Shown here: one piece after another, positions 1 through 8,454 of the stretch | How the letters are laid out: the number at the start of each line of letters is the position of its first letter | Numbering within the stretch: the first letter of the stretch is position 1 | Assembly: GCA_005791875.1 (NCBI GenBank) | Contig: SXTU01000116.1 | Span: 1-35,505 of the forward strand | Length of the DNA stretch: 35,505 nucleotides | Source of the DNA: Verrucomicrobiales bacterium | GTDB lineage: Bacteria; Verrucomicrobiota; Verrucomicrobiia; Limisphaerales; SXTU01 | Reading direction: 5' to 3' | Translations under genes and position numbers: made by a program | The notes under the pieces: generated by a model | What the model was told of the DNA's origin: nothing | Databases searched by the model: none | What the model saw: the letters and a program-made list of their open reading frames with translations, nothing else

Positions 1-837
1 CTTCACATGGACATCGTGCAGGAACGCCTCGAGCGCGAAGGCCATGTGCAAATCGTCCAGACCGCGCCAACTGTGTCTTACCAAGTCGTCGTTCGCACCG
101 GCTCGACAATCACCGGCGCAAACAGCCAGGTCGTCCGCCCCGTCGATCCCAACGCGCTTCACTACGTCGCGCCCGGCCCCGGCATGCAGCTCCTCGAAGT
201 GCACAACCCCGGCGACCTCCCCGACATGGGAATCGTCGAAGAAATCCGCGAGCCGATCTGCAAACTCGACATCATGATCCCCAAGGAATACATCGGCGAT
301 GTGATGAAGCTCACGCTCGACCGCCGCGGCACGTTCAAAGCCCAGCAGTTCGTCTCTGCCTCGCGCGACATGATCCAGTTCGAGATCCCGCTCGCCGAAA
401 TCATCTACGACTACTTCGACAAAATGAAGAGCCTCACCTCCGGCTACGGAACTATGGATTACGAGGTTATTGCCTACCGCGCTGACAACCTTGTCAAGAT
501 GGACATCCTAATCAACGGCGACCCAGTCGAAGCACTCGCCTGCATCGTCCACCGCGACCGCGCAGAACAACGCGGCCGCGGCCTGCTCAAACGCCTCAAA
601 GAACAGATACCCCGCCACATGTTCGAAATCCCGCGTCAAACCGCCATCGGCGGCAAGATCATCGCCCGCGAAACCATCAAAGCCTTCCGTAAAGATGTTC
701 TTTCAAAATGTTACGGTGGCGACGTAAGCCGCAAACGCAAACTTCTTGAAAAGCAAAAGGAAGGCAAAAAGCGCATGAAGATGTTCGGCACGGTGAACAT
801 CCCGCAGGAGGCGTTCATCGAGGTGCTGAAGACGTGA
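1..837 (+). CDS. lepA: Elongation factor 4 (LepA), 3' part
   Basis: The reading frame is open from the first base, so the gene begins outside the window; about 278 C-terminal residues are present. LepA is a ribosome-associated translational GTPase that acts on stalled or mis-translocated ribosomes. The fragment opens with the LHMDIVQERLEREG segment typical of LepA. It continues through the EF-G domain V-like part (EPICKLDIMIPKEYIGDVM, near residue 85) and ends in the LepA-specific C-terminal domain, with SKCYGGDVSRKRKLLEKQ and a terminal basic KKRMK segment. The GTPase domain is outside the window. It is followed in the same direction by lepB, the classical lepA-lepB order. Identity is secure from the C-terminal domain alone. 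Confidence 0.96.
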   Translation, partial: LHMDIVQERLEREGHVQIVQTAPTVSYQVVVRTGSTITGANSQVVRPVDPNALHYVAPGPGMQLLEVHNPGDLPDMGIVEEIREPICKLDIMIPKEYIGDVMKLTLDRRGTFKAQQFVSASRDMIQFEIPLAEIIYDYFDKMKSLTSGYGTMDYEVIAYRADNLVKMDILINGDPVEALACIVHRDRAEQRGRGLLKRLKEQIPRHMFEIPRQTAIGGKIIARETIKAFRKDVLSKCYGGDVSRKRKLLEKQKEGKKRMKMFGTVNIPQEAFIEVLKT

Positions 838-872
838 TCGAGGAACTAAAGCGTGACCAATCAAGGGCTTAA

Positions 873-954
873 CGTGTTGCGTGTTGCGTGTTGCGTGTGG
901 GCCAAAGACGTCCGAGTCCCGTCTTCAACACGCAGCACGAAACACGCAGCACGC
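873..954. repeat. Inverted heptanucleotide repeat island between lepA and lepB
   Basis: The left arm (873-899) is three copies of CGTGTTG plus a partial copy. The right arm (926-954) is 7-base units of the AACACGC/AGCACGA type, which is the reverse complement of the left unit. About 25 bases separate the arms, so the transcript could fold into a long hairpin. The island sits just upstream of the likely lepB start and would be translated if an upstream lepB start were used. It resembles other short-unit islands in this window with different unit sequences. Confidence 0.75.
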
Positions 955-980
955 GATGGGGCAGGGGAGGGCAGCCGCCC

Positions 981-2210
981 GTGAGCATCCTGCTCCAATG
1001 GTTCCTCTCCGGCACGGTGCGGCAGGCCTGCGACTTGCGGAAGCATGTGCTGAACCTGGTCGCGGCGCAGCGCGACTTGCTCACGCCCGAGGGCATCCAG
1101 GCGATTGAGGAAGCCTGTGCGAAACTGCGCGCAGCGGTCGTGGCCAAGGCGGACAAGAAGGCGTTGCAGGCGGAGATGACGAACACGGAGGCGGTTGCCA
1201 ACAAATGGCTCAAGCCGCACCCTCATGCGAGCTGGCGCGAAAACGTGGAGGTGGTGCTCGTGGCCATCGCGGTGGCCATGGCGATCCGCACCTTCTTCCT
1301 TCAGCCGTTCAAGATCCCCACCGGCTCGATGCAGCCGACGCTCTACGGCATCACGGACAAGAGCTTTCGGAACGAGCCTGAGGTCAAGTTTCCCACGGGC
1401 CTCAACGCGTTCGTGGACTCGTGGTTTCGGGGGACCACTTACTACCACATCGTCTGCGAGGAAGACGGCGAATTGGAGGCGGTGGAACCGGCGCAGTTCC
1501 CCATCCCCGCGCTCAAGCGTTTCCCGTTTTTCCAACGCCAGCGCTTTCGGGTTGGGCAGAAGGTTTACACCGTCTGGTTTCCGCCGGACCAGTTGTTCGG
1601 AACGTTCTTTGGCACCACCGTGAACCGTTCGGGGATTCAACAGGGCCAACGTTTTCGCAAGGGCGAGGACATCCTCAAGGTCAGGGTCATCAGCGGTGAC
1701 CATCTGTTCGTTGACCGGCTGGCCTACAACTTCCGTCGCCCCGAGCGAGGCGAAATCATTGTGTTTGAGACGAAGGGCATCCGGAGCCTCCCTCAGGACC
1801 AGTTCTACATCAAACGGATGGTCGCCCTCGGCGACGAGCGGGTCCGCATTGGCGACGATCGGCATCTGCGCATCAACGACCGTCGTCTCGATTCAAGCAC
1901 GCCACGGTTCGAAAACGTCTATCACCTCACCGGCCCGCCTGAGGACAGCAAGTTCTCCGGCCATGTGAATGAGGTGGTCGCGAGGAGGTTTAACCGCTCG
2001 CTCGCGCGAATCTTCGAGGACGAGCGGCAGGAGTTCGCCGTCCGCCCCAAGCACTACATCGTCATGGGTGACAATACCATGAACAGCCTCGACTCACGCG
2101 ACTGGGGTGATTTCCCACAGGAGAACGTCATCGGCAAGTCCGCCTTTGTTTACTGGCCATTCCTGAGCCAAGGCGAGCGCCCGGGCCGGTTCGGCTGGTC
2201 ACATCGTTAA
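981..2210 (+). CDS. lepB: Signal peptidase I
   Basis: Membrane-bound Ser/Lys endopeptidase that removes signal peptides from exported proteins. With the GTG start at 981 the protein is 409 residues. An N-terminal region of about 85 residues leads into a transmembrane segment (VEVVLVAIAVAMAIRTFFLQ, near residues 89-108). The catalytic serine follows in PTGSMQPT (Ser116), the general-base lysine in YIKRMVALGDE (Lys278), and the conserved box GDNTMNSLDSRDWG lies near the C-terminus. The Ser-Lys spacing of about 160 residues is longer than in E. coli LepB and suggests an enlarged periplasmic domain. I chose GTG 981 because GGGGAGGG lies upstream and because the in-frame extension to 888 is only repeat DNA. 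It lies downstream of lepA, as in many bacteria. Confidence 0.93.
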   Translation: MSILLQWFLSGTVRQACDLRKHVLNLVAAQRDLLTPEGIQAIEEACAKLRAAVVAKADKKALQAEMTNTEAVANKWLKPHPHASWRENVEVVLVAIAVAMAIRTFFLQPFKIPTGSMQPTLYGITDKSFRNEPEVKFPTGLNAFVDSWFRGTTYYHIVCEEDGELEAVEPAQFPIPALKRFPFFQRQRFRVGQKVYTVWFPPDQLFGTFFGTTVNRSGIQQGQRFRKGEDILKVRVISGDHLFVDRLAYNFRRPERGEIIVFETKGIRSLPQDQFYIKRMVALGDERVRIGDDRHLRINDRRLDSSTPRFENVYHLTGPPEDSKFSGHVNEVVARRFNRSLARIFEDERQEFAVRPKHYIVMGDNTMNSLDSRDWGDFPQENVIGKSAFVYWPFLSQGERPGRFGWSHR

Positions 2211-2272
2211 AGAACTCTCAAAGGCCTTTGGCAAGCCTGCAAACATGATTTCCAATGTGGGTTATGTTTACT

Positions 2273-2301
2273 ACAAAGTTTCCCGTTTCAGGGAACTTTG
2301 T
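2273..2301. terminator. Hairpin between convergent lepB and permease genes
   Basis: ACAAAGTTTCCC and GGGAACTTTGT form an 11-12 bp stem with one bulged T around a short GTTTCA loop. It lies in the 94-base gap between two convergent genes and would be symmetrical in either transcript. Function as a bidirectional terminator is inferred from position. Confidence 0.6.
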
Positions 2302-2304
2302 CCA

Positions 2305-3453
2305 TTAATCCAAGGTCTTTAGCCCTTCCACCACGCTCATCTTCGCCGCAGCCAGTGCTGGGGCCAGGCTCGAAACCAACCCTAGCCCTGCCGCCACTAG
2401 TGAGCTAACGCCGACTATCCGGGGCGTGACCTCAAACGTCACAAAGATTCCGTTGGTTGCCTTTGAGATGTCCACGCCGTGGTTAAACAACCACCAAGAA
2501 CCACCCACGCCCAAGACAGCTCCAAGAAACGCCAAGCCGAAACTCTCCGCCAAGATGAACCCGAACAACTCCCAGCGCTGAAACCCCAACGCCTTCAGAA
2601 CGGCCAGTTCACGGAAGCGCTCGCGGATCGCCATGCTCATGGTGCTGGCGGACACCAACACCAGCGTGAAGACCACGACCGTCGAGATCGAGCCGATGAG
2701 GATTTTGATGTTGCCCCACATGGACACCATGCTCATCTGGAACGCCCGCTCCGTCTCGGCGCGCACCTCGGCGGACGTGTTTTCGAACGCCTTGTTGATC
2801 GCCTCAACGACTGTCGTCATCTCCTCGATGCTGCGCACCTTGACCCACCACGTCCCGACCTGGCCCAGGCTGCCGGAGGCCTCGTCCAGATACTTGTGGT
2901 GAAAGAAAACATTCCGGTCATCAATTGTCCCCTCGTAAAACCCCATCACCGTCAACTCCAAGTCACACGGCCAGATGGTCCCGGTGAACGGCAGCCGGTC
3001 GCCGAGCTTCATCCCGTATTTCTCGGCGGTGATCTTGCCCACGATGCACCCGCGCACGTTCTTCACCCATGCATCATGCTGGTCCATCGGCGTCTTCATC
3101 TCAGCCACCAGCGCGGGCATTGTCACCGGATCCAGCGCGAACTGCGCGAACGTCATGAACTTCTCATCGCGGAACTGCCCGCCGAAGAACGTGAACGGCG
3201 TCGCCGCCTCGACACCCGGAATCCGCTCCATCACCTGCCGCTGTCGCGACGGCAGCAGGTTCGCCAGCGAAATCTTGTTGCGCACGATCACCCGCAACGC
3301 CGCCCCGATGTCCTCCGGCGGCACCGTCATCTCGCGCACCACCACTTGCAGCATCACCAGCAGGAACAGGCTCACAGCGACGCTCATCAGCGACAGCAGC
3401 GCGCGCCGTTTGTTACGCAACGCATTCTTCACAATGAAGCCCGGAATGCTCAC
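2305..3453 (-). CDS. FtsX/MacB-type ABC transporter permease
   Basis: Inner-membrane permease of the FtsX/LolC/MacB family, 382 residues from GTG 3453. An N-terminal transmembrane helix (near residues 18-38) is followed by a large periplasmic MacB_PCD-like domain of about 200 residues. Three C-terminal helices then appear, including the FtsX-type segment with IRERFRELAVLKALGFQRWE. The GTG start is preceded by GGAGGAGGAT at good spacing; the upstream ATG at 3492 lies in repeat-derived sequence. The cognate ATPase gene lies directly upstream on the same strand but is broken (3534-4209), so this permease may be orphaned. No MacA-like adaptor gene is nearby. Substrate unknown; lipoprotein, peptide or drug export are the family options. 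Confidence 0.88.
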   Translation of the reverse strand: MSIPGFIVKNALRNKRRALLSLMSVAVSLFLLVMLQVVVREMTVPPEDIGAALRVIVRNKISLANLLPSRQRQVMERIPGVEAATPFTFFGGQFRDEKFMTFAQFALDPVTMPALVAEMKTPMDQHDAWVKNVRGCIVGKITAEKYGMKLGDRLPFTGTIWPCDLELTVMGFYEGTIDDRNVFFHHKYLDEASGSLGQVGTWWVKVRSIEEMTTVVEAINKAFENTSAEVRAETERAFQMSMVSMWGNIKILIGSISTVVVFTLVLVSASTMSMAIRERFRELAVLKALGFQRWELFGFILAESFGLAFLGAVLGVGGSWWLFNHGVDISKATNGIFVTFEVTPRIVGVSSLVAAGLGLVSSLAPALAAAKMSVVEGLKTLD

Positions 3454-3490
3454 GCTGGAAAAATCCTCCTCCCCCACCCTGCCCTGCCCC

Positions 3491-3520
3491 ATCTGTGTCC
3501 AACTGTGTTCATCCGTGGCA
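3491..3520. repeat. Three-copy 10-base repeat
   Basis: Three consecutive degenerate 10-mers, ATCTGTGTCC, AACTGTGTTC and ATCCGTGGCA, lie in the 80-base gap between the ATPase and permease genes. The period is 10 rather than the 7 of most other short-unit islands here. Confidence 0.55.
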
Positions 3521-3533
3521 AAATTATTTCCCG

Positions 3534-4209
3534 TCAGTCCGTCAGCTCGCCCTTCTCCAGATGCACCGAGCGCGACCCAAACGCGGCCGCCTTCGGATCG
3601 TGGGTCACCATGATCACCGTCTTGCCGGCGCTGCGACTCAACGCCTGCAAAATCCCCAGCACCTCCTGCGCGGAGTGCGCGTCCAGGTTGCCCGTGGGCT
3701 CATCCGCCACGATCAACCTCGGGTCCGTCACCAGCGCGCGCGATGGCCACCCGCTGCTCCTGCCCGCCCGACAACTGCCTCGGCAAATGGTGCGAACGGT
3801 CGCCAAGCCCCACGAGATCAAGCGCCGTCGTTGCCAGCCGCTTCCGCTCGCGACCGCCCAGCTGCGTCAGCAAGAGCGGCAACTCCACATTCTCAAACGC
3901 CGTCAGCACCGGGATCAGGTTGAACGACTGGAACACAAACCCCACGTTCTGGTTGCGCCAGTCCGCCAGCCCCGACTCGTCGAGCTGGCCCACGTCCACA
4001 CCTTGCACGAGACATTGCCCGCCTGTCGGACGGTCCACCCCCGCGATGATGTGCAGCAACGTGGACGTCCCCGACCCCGACGGCCCCATCAGCGCGAGGA
4101 ACTCCCCTGCCCCGATGTCCAGCGACACGCCATTGAGCGCCGTCACCTGGATGTCGCCCTGTTGATACACCTTCGAGAGGTTGCGGATGCTCACCACGGG
4201 TTCCGTCAT
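3534..4209 (-). pseudogene. ABC transporter ATP-binding protein (LolD/MacB-like), frameshifted and Walker A mutant
   Basis: Starting at ATG 4209 the protein reads as a LolD/MacB-type ATPase, with a Walker A region near residues 42-52 and the signature [14 protein letters not shown]. The frame then breaks in a run of alternating G and C at 3734-3742. The rest of the domain continues in another frame: [18 protein letters not shown] (Walker B and D-loop), then VIMVTHDP (H-loop), ending at 3534. Two missing bases would restore about 225 residues, the usual family length. Independently, Walker A reads [11 protein letters not shown]: the phosphate-binding lysine is Thr48 (ACG at 4066-4068 instead of AAG). 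A sequencing indel could explain the frameshift but not the lysine loss, so decay is the simpler reading. Confidence 0.82.
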
Positions 4210-4442
4210 GCGCGCGGAGAAATACGGCAACCCCGCCGCGAAAGCAAACCCGCCTGCGTAGGAGCCGACGTGAGAAGGCTCAAACTTTTCTTGCCCGCCG
4301 CAAGTCTGAGACTCGTCACCTCGTTTCCTACCATGAAGGCACCTTTCCCCTGCCCTTGCCGAACCTTGGCAGGGCCGCACTGCGCGAGACCTCGCTTTAA
4401 GCCGAACTTCGAAGTCGAGGCTGAAAGCCTCAGACATGACAG

Positions 4443-4563
4443 CCCGGGGCAACGCCCCGGGTAGCGGAACGGAAGCAGCACAGCCCTGAAGGGGCGAAAC
4501 ATTTTGTGCCGCCCTTTCAGGGCTCCGCGCCTCGTGCCGCACAACCCGGGGCGTTGCCCCGGG
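4443..4563. repeat. Nested inverted repeat of about 120 bp
   Basis: The outer arms are themselves palindromic hairpins: CCCGGGGC-AAC-GCCCCGGG at 4443-4461 and its exact reverse complement, with loop GTT, at 4545-4563. Inside lies a second inverted pair, AGCCCTGAAGGGGCG (4482-4496) against CGCCCTTTCAGGGCT (4510-4524), with one mismatch. The unit resembles REP/BIME-type or MITE-like dispersed elements. Mobility is not demonstrable from one copy. Confidence 0.7.
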
Positions 4564-4624
4564 CTGGTTTGTGATGCTCCTTCGGAGCGCCAGCTTCGGA
4601 ATTCGGGTTTAAGTGGAGGAACAA

Positions 4625-4643
4625 GGCCGTCCACAGGACGGCC
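4625..4643. repeat. Short perfect hairpin
   Basis: GGCCGTCC-ACA-GGACGGCC forms a perfect 8-bp stem with a 3-base loop inside the repeat-rich gap. No T-tract follows, so it is not an obvious terminator; it looks like another dispersed palindromic unit. Confidence 0.5.
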
Positions 4644-4860
4644 CTACCATCCTCCCGCAGGCAATTCTCCGCTTCGGCGTGCCGGCACTCCCCGGCGCGT
4701 CATCAACGGGAAGGAAGGCTCGGCGAAGGAGAGGTTCAAGTCAGAGAAATGTCACAGGGGCCAGCGGGAACCCGGCAAGGCCGTCGCTGCGAGCCGTCTC
4801 GGAGGACGAATGGATTAACGAGGACGACCGCAGGTCATCCCTATTGGATGCGGCGCGGGC

Positions 4861-5931
4861 CTAAATCCGCACCTTGAACTCCTCGCCGTGTTTCAACGAC
4901 ATCGCGAAGCCCGCCATCAGCTCGGGGATTTGCTCCAGGTCGCGAAGGTTCACCATTTCCACCGGCGAGTGCATGTAACGGTTCGGCAAACTGATCAGCC
5001 CGCTCGCGATGCCTCCGCGCGTCCAGAAAATTGCGTCCGTGTCCGTGCCGCTCGTCGCACTCGTCGCCTCGTGTTGGAGCGAAATCTTGAGCTGCGCCGC
5101 GACCTGCTCCAGCCGTTCCACGACCGCCGGGTGATTGCACACCCCGTGCGTCACCGCCGGCCCGCCGCCGAGCTTGATGTCCCCGTGGAGCTGCTTGCTC
5201 ACCGTCGGGTAATCCGTCGCGTGGGTCACGTCCACCACCAGAGCCACATCGGGCTTGAGCGTGTAAGCAATCTGCTTCGCGCCCAGCAGTCCGACCTCCT
5301 CCATGATGTTGGAGACGAAGCAAATCTCCGCCTTGAGCCGCTTCCTCTGCGGACGCAACAGCCGCAACGCCTCTGCCACCGCGAACGTCCCGATGCGGTT
5401 GTCAAACGCCCGCGCCACCGCGAGCTCCCCGCGCAGATGCTCGAACTCGTTCGTCATCGTGATCGGGTCGCCCACGCGCACGAGAGACTGCGCATCCGCC
5501 TTGTTCGCCGCACCGATGTCTATGAACAGGTCCGCGATCTCCGGCACCTTGCGCTCCTTCTCCAGCTTCATGAGATGCGGCGCGACGTTGCCGATCACGC
5601 CCTTCACCGGCCCCTTGCGCGAATGCACGACCACGCGCTGCGCCTTGGCCACGATGGCGTCCACCCCGCCGAGCTTGCGCACCCAGATGAAGCCGTTGTC
5701 ATCAATGAAGTTCACCACCAGCGAAATCTCATCCGCATGCGCCGCGAGCATCAAGCGCGGCCCGCCGCCCTTGTTCAGCACGGCCACGCAGTTGCCGTAA
5801 GCATCGGAAAACGTCTCGTCCGCAAACTCCTTCACGTAATCGAGCCAGACGCGCTGCCCGCGCGCCTCGTGGCCCGACGGACTGGGCGTGTTGACCAGCT
5901 TGGTGAGGAAGGACAGTGATTCAGAACGCAT
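4861..5931 (-). CDS. M42-family metallo-aminopeptidase
   Basis: Cytoplasmic co-catalytic metalloaminopeptidase of the M42 (FrvX/PepA/TET) family, expected to trim N-terminal residues from peptides; 356 residues from ATG 5931. The family metal ligands and catalytic residues are visible in order: His65 in LAAHADEI, the bridging Asp in ARAFDNRIG, the Glu pair in NIMEEVGLLGA, an Asp in VVDVTHATD and the final His in NRYMHSPVE. The N-terminal LVNTPSPSGHE is the usual M42 opening. Length fits the family. The upstream open frame to 6144 lacks conserved sequence, so I start at 5931, although no good ribosome-binding site is seen there. It stands alone between a repeat region and the peroxiredoxins. 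Confidence 0.92.
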   Translation of the reverse strand: MRSESLSFLTKLVNTPSPSGHEARGQRVWLDYVKEFADETFSDAYGNCVAVLNKGGGPRLMLAAHADEISLVVNFIDDNGFIWVRKLGGVDAIVAKAQRVVVHSRKGPVKGVIGNVAPHLMKLEKERKVPEIADLFIDIGAANKADAQSLVRVGDPITMTNEFEHLRGELAVARAFDNRIGTFAVAEALRLLRPQRKRLKAEICFVSNIMEEVGLLGAKQIAYTLKPDVALVVDVTHATDYPTVSKQLHGDIKLGGGPAVTHGVCNHPAVVERLEQVAAQLKISLQHEATSATSGTDTDAIFWTRGGIASGLISLPNRYMHSPVEMVNLRDLEQIPELMAGFAMSLKHGEEFKVRI

Positions 5932-6030
5932 GGAGGTGGAGGTTAAGCAGCGATAGAGGGCGAGTCCAGCCCGGGTGAATCGCGTGAACCAAGTCATCAC
6001 CCATCGCGAAGTCGAAGGCCGGCGCTCCAA

Positions 6031-6063
6031 CAAAAAATCCCCGCCCTCTCGCGAGGGCGGGGA
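6031..6063 (-). terminator. Rho-independent terminator of the peroxiredoxin gene
   Basis: On the minus strand TCCCCGCCCTC and its complement around a short CGCG centre form a strong GC-rich stem (6038-6063). Six T residues (6032-6037) follow immediately. It lies just downstream of the peroxiredoxin stop at 6086, the correct side for that gene. Confidence 0.85.
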
Positions 6064-6085
6064 TGTCGAGATTCGTTGGGGCGGA

Positions 6086-6628
6086 TTACTTCTTTTCCGC
6101 CACGCCGAGTTCCTTGAGCTTGGCGGCGATGTCTGTGGCGGCACTGGCTGGCTTCACAGCCTTGTCCACAAACAGGATTTTGCCGTCCTTGCCGATGTAG
6201 TAGGTCCAGCGCGCCGCCATGCCTCGCTCGTTGAGGACGCCGAGGGCTCCGGCGAATTCCTTCTTAGGATCGCTGAGGATGGCGTAGTCGAGGTCGAGGG
6301 ACTTGGCGAAGGCTGCGTTGCCCTTCTCGCCCTCGTGCGAGTCCACGCTGGCGGTGAAGTAGGCCGCGTCGAACTTCTTCAAGGCCGCGCCCTCGGCCTT
6401 GAGGTGCTTGCACTCAGCAGTGCAGCCGCCGGTGAAGGCTTTCGGGAACCACGCGATGACGAGGGCTTTCTTGCCCTTGAAGTCGGCGAGGCTGTAGGTC
6501 TTGCCGTCGCTGCCTTGGAGTTTGAAGTTGGGAGCGGCGTCGCCGGCCTTGAGGTCGGCGGCGGTGGCGGTCAGGCCGGTGAGGGCGAGCCCGGCAACGG
6601 TGGAGCAGAGGAGGGAAAAGGTTTTCAT
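6086..6628 (-). CDS. Exported peroxiredoxin (AhpC/TSA family)
   Basis: Thiol peroxidase reducing hydrogen peroxide or alkyl hydroperoxides; 180 residues. A Sec-type signal peptide ([19 protein letters not shown], cleavage likely after ATAA near residue 24) places it in the periplasm. The redoxin fold is complete: [19 protein letters not shown], then [16 protein letters not shown] with the peroxidatic Cys69. A second cysteine at 73 could be the resolving partner; the C-x3-C spacing differs from the C-x4-C of PrxQ/BCP. The gene follows a second, cytoplasmic peroxiredoxin by 34 bases on the same strand, suggesting one oxidative-stress transcript, and it ends at a strong terminator. Confidence 0.92.
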   Translation of the reverse strand: MKTFSLLCSTVAGLALTGLTATAADLKAGDAAPNFKLQGSDGKTYSLADFKGKKALVIAWFPKAFTGGCTAECKHLKAEGAALKKFDAAYFTASVDSHEGEKGNAAFAKSLDLDYAILSDPKKEFAGALGVLNERGMAARWTYYIGKDGKILFVDKAVKPASAATDIAAKLKELGVAEKK

Positions 6629-6662
6629 AGGGGTGACTTGGACGGCACGGGGCCGGCGCGGG

Positions 6663-7142
6663 TTACTGGAGCTTGGCGAGGCAGTCCTTCACGGCGGCGA
6701 AGTTGGGCAGGTCCTTCACGGTTGCGGTCTGCTCGCTGTATTGAACGACGCCGGCCTTGTCCACGACGAAGGCGGCACGTGCGCTGACGGCCCCGAAGCC
6801 AGCGAGGTCGGGGAGCAACACCCCGTAGTCGGCGGCGGTTTTCTTGTTGAGGTCGCTGGCGATGGTGATGCTGATCTTTTCCTTCTGCGCCCAGGCTTCC
6901 TGAGCGAAGGGGCTGTCCACGCTGATGGCGATGACGTCGGCGTTGAGGCCGGTGTAGGCTGAGAGGCCGGCGGTGATGTCGCACATCTCGGTGGTGCAGA
7001 CGCCGGTGAAGGCGAGCGGGAAGAAGAGGATGACTGTGTTCTTCGTGCCGAGATTGGCGGAGAGTTTCACGTCGCTGACGCCAGTGGCGTTCTTGGACTT
7101 GAGTGAGAAATCAGGGGCTTTGGTTCCGACTGCGATGGGCAT
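6663..7142 (-). CDS. Cytoplasmic peroxiredoxin
   Basis: 159-residue redoxin without a signal peptide, starting [17 protein letters not shown]. The active site [16 protein letters not shown] carries the peroxidatic Cys49, with Cys54 five residues later. A further Cys near the C-terminus (VKDCLAKLQ) could be an alternative resolving residue. The sequence resembles AhpE/BCP-type single-domain peroxiredoxins. It is first in the likely two-gene unit with the exported peroxiredoxin at 6086-6628. No clear ribosome-binding site precedes ATG 7142; the leader is A-rich. Upstream lies the inverted hexamer repeat island. Confidence 0.92.
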   Translation of the reverse strand: MPIAVGTKAPDFSLKSKNATGVSDVKLSANLGTKNTVILFFPLAFTGVCTTEMCDITAGLSAYTGLNADVIAISVDSPFAQEAWAQKEKISITIASDLNKKTAADYGVLLPDLAGFGAVSARAAFVVDKAGVVQYSEQTATVKDLPNFAAVKDCLAKLQ

Positions 7143-7238
7143 AGTTTTTTTCGAGTTTTGGGTTTAGCAACAGGCGGCGGGACATATACGGCCCGGCTGC
7201 GGGGGTGTCAAACGGCGTTTCCATCTTCCCCTGCTCGT

Positions 7239-7321
7239 AATCCTAATCTTGATCCTGATCCTGCTCCGCACCAACGAAGGGGCAGAGGGAGCAGGATCAG
7301 GGTCAAGATCAGGAGCAGGAG
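7239..7321. repeat. Inverted hexanucleotide repeat island
   Basis: The left arm (7239-7266) is degenerate 6-base units of the GATCCT type. The right arm (7289-7321) is the reverse-complement type, with units such as ATCAGG and AGCAGG. About 22 bases separate the arms. It lies between the peroxiredoxin start and the end of the membrane protein gene, both on the minus strand, so its hairpin would form at the 3' end of the membrane protein transcript. Confidence 0.75.
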
Positions 7322-7334
7322 CCGGGAAGGAGGT

Positions 7335-8045
7335 TCAACCACCGGTCTTTAGCGGGATGCCCGTCCGCAGCCGCGAGCGCACCTCGCACTGGCACTGGAA
7401 AATCACGTAGCCCACGCCTGCACCGAAGAATGCGCCGTAGGCCGCGCCCCAGCCCAGCATCGCAAGCATGGCGCGCTGCGGGCGGTTTAGCAGGCTGCCG
7501 AACAATTGCGCGCCGCCCTCGCCGGGCAGCCAGCGCCACCAGATTTCGCCGAGGAAGTAGCCCAGGGCGTTGAGCAGGACGAGCACTGCCGCCACGCGCA
7601 GAATTTCTCGTCCTGCGCTGAAGCCCCAAGCCATCACGCCCGCCATGGCCGCCGAACCCAGCACCGCGCCCGCCACTTCCGCCGCGAGCGTGCCTCTCAG
7701 CCCAAACCACGCCGCACACCACGCGACCGAGTAAATGACGAACGCCAGCGTGAACAGCCCGTAAATCCGCTTCGTTCCGCCCGGCCCGATAACGAGCTGC
7801 CCGAAGACGGCTCCCGCAAGCCCGATGAACACCAGCGCGCACACGGCGTAGAGGCCCGGTTCGCCGACGGCCCGGGTGAGCGTTTTGCCGCCGACCGCCC
7901 ACACCGCAAATGCCGCCAGCCCCACCAGCCCGAAGCCCACGCCGCCGATGAACAGGCTCTGGCGCAGGGTCGGCACACGCGGCGGCACAGCGGCCTGCGC
8001 CACGCGGCCAAGGATGCTTTCCGGGTCGAGGGCGAAGGGGTTCAT
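7335..8045 (-). CDS. Multi-pass membrane protein of unknown function
   Basis: 236 residues from ATG 8045 (MNPFALDPESILGRVAQ); I do not recognise the family. After a soluble start of about 27 residues there are six or seven hydrophobic stretches, beginning LFIGGVGFGLVGLAAFAVW, with further segments near YAVCALVFIGLAGAVFG and LFTLAFVIYSVAWCAAWF, and a glycine-rich last segment (GWGAAYGAFFGAGVGYVIF). The C-terminus is a short basic tail after QCQCE. The alternative ATG at 8084 adds 13 unremarkable residues. It is transcribed away from rpsO, with a promoter presumably in 8046-8167. The T at the peptidoglycan or transport level cannot be assigned. Confidence 0.75.
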   Translation of the reverse strand: MNPFALDPESILGRVAQAAVPPRVPTLRQSLFIGGVGFGLVGLAAFAVWAVGGKTLTRAVGEPGLYAVCALVFIGLAGAVFGQLVIGPGGTKRIYGLFTLAFVIYSVAWCAAWFGLRGTLAAEVAGAVLGSAAMAGVMAWGFSAGREILRVAAVLVLLNALGYFLGEIWWRWLPGEGGAQLFGSLLNRPQRAMLAMLGWGAAYGAFFGAGVGYVIFQCQCEVRSRLRTGIPLKTGG

Positions 8046-8167
8046 GGGTGATAACGGCTCACGATTCTGAAGTTTAGGGCGCAACTGTCCGCAGGCAACG
8101 CGAAAATCCCTTTACACCAACCATGCAGCCTCCTACGCTTCGGCCTTCATTATCGAAAAACGAAAGT

Positions 8168-8431
8168 ATGGAAGCACAGACTAAGAAGAAAATCCTCACG
8201 GACCACCAGCTCCACGCGAAGGACACCGGTTCCGCCGATGTTCAAATCGCCCTGCTCACGGAGCGCATCAATCACCTGACCGGCCACCTTCAGGGCAACA
8301 ACAAGGACCACAGCTCCCGTCGCGGGCTGCTCATCATGGTCAGCCAGCGCCGCCGGTTGCTCAATTACCTCCAGAAAACGGACAACAGCCGTTACCTGGG
8401 CATCACCAAGAAGCTCAAGCTCCGCAAGTAG
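8168..8431 (+). CDS. rpsO: 30S ribosomal protein S15
   Basis: 87 residues. S15 binds the central domain of 16S rRNA early in 30S assembly. Family landmarks are present: the N-terminal [20 protein letters not shown], the H-x3-H-x2-D-type HSSRRGL segment, and the C-terminal [15 protein letters not shown] plus [13 protein letters not shown] start at ATG 8168 (MEAQTKKK) because it gives the normal length; the in-frame ATG at 8123 adds 15 atypical residues. It is followed by pnp, the conserved rpsO-pnp pair. Confidence 0.97.
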   Translation: MEAQTKKKILTDHQLHAKDTGSADVQIALLTERINHLTGHLQGNNKDHSSRRGLLIMVSQRRRLLNYLQKTDNSRYLGITKKLKLRK

Positions 8432-8454
8432 CCGCGGGGCTTTTCACTTTCGAG

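Larger units (their letters stand above)
4210..4860. other. Repeat-rich gap without a convincing gene
   Basis: The 650 bases between the ABC ATPase start and the M42 peptidase stop show no credible coding sequence. Open frames here translate the inverted repeats into arginine/proline-rich strings with no recognisable domain. The gap holds the nested inverted repeat at 4443-4563 and the hairpin at 4625-4643. The promoter of the ABC operon should lie near 4210-4300, but I could not identify its boxes. Confidence 0.6.

Noticed and set aside
873-954. Possible CRISPR array
   Set aside because: Units are 7 bases, without spacers, and arranged as two inverted arms; no cas gene is present. No CRISPR array was seen anywhere in the window.
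888-980. Upstream in-frame GTG start for lepB
   Set aside because: The extra 31 residues are encoded by the heptamer repeat island and are not plausible signal peptidase sequence.
2479-4464. Long plus-strand open frame over the permease and ATPase
   Set aside because: Antisense to recognisable ABC transporter genes and rich in His/Arg/Pro without a domain.
4206-4634. Minus-strand open frame with PGQRPGL-type peptides
   Set aside because: It is a translation of the inverted repeats at 4443-4563; no protein domain.
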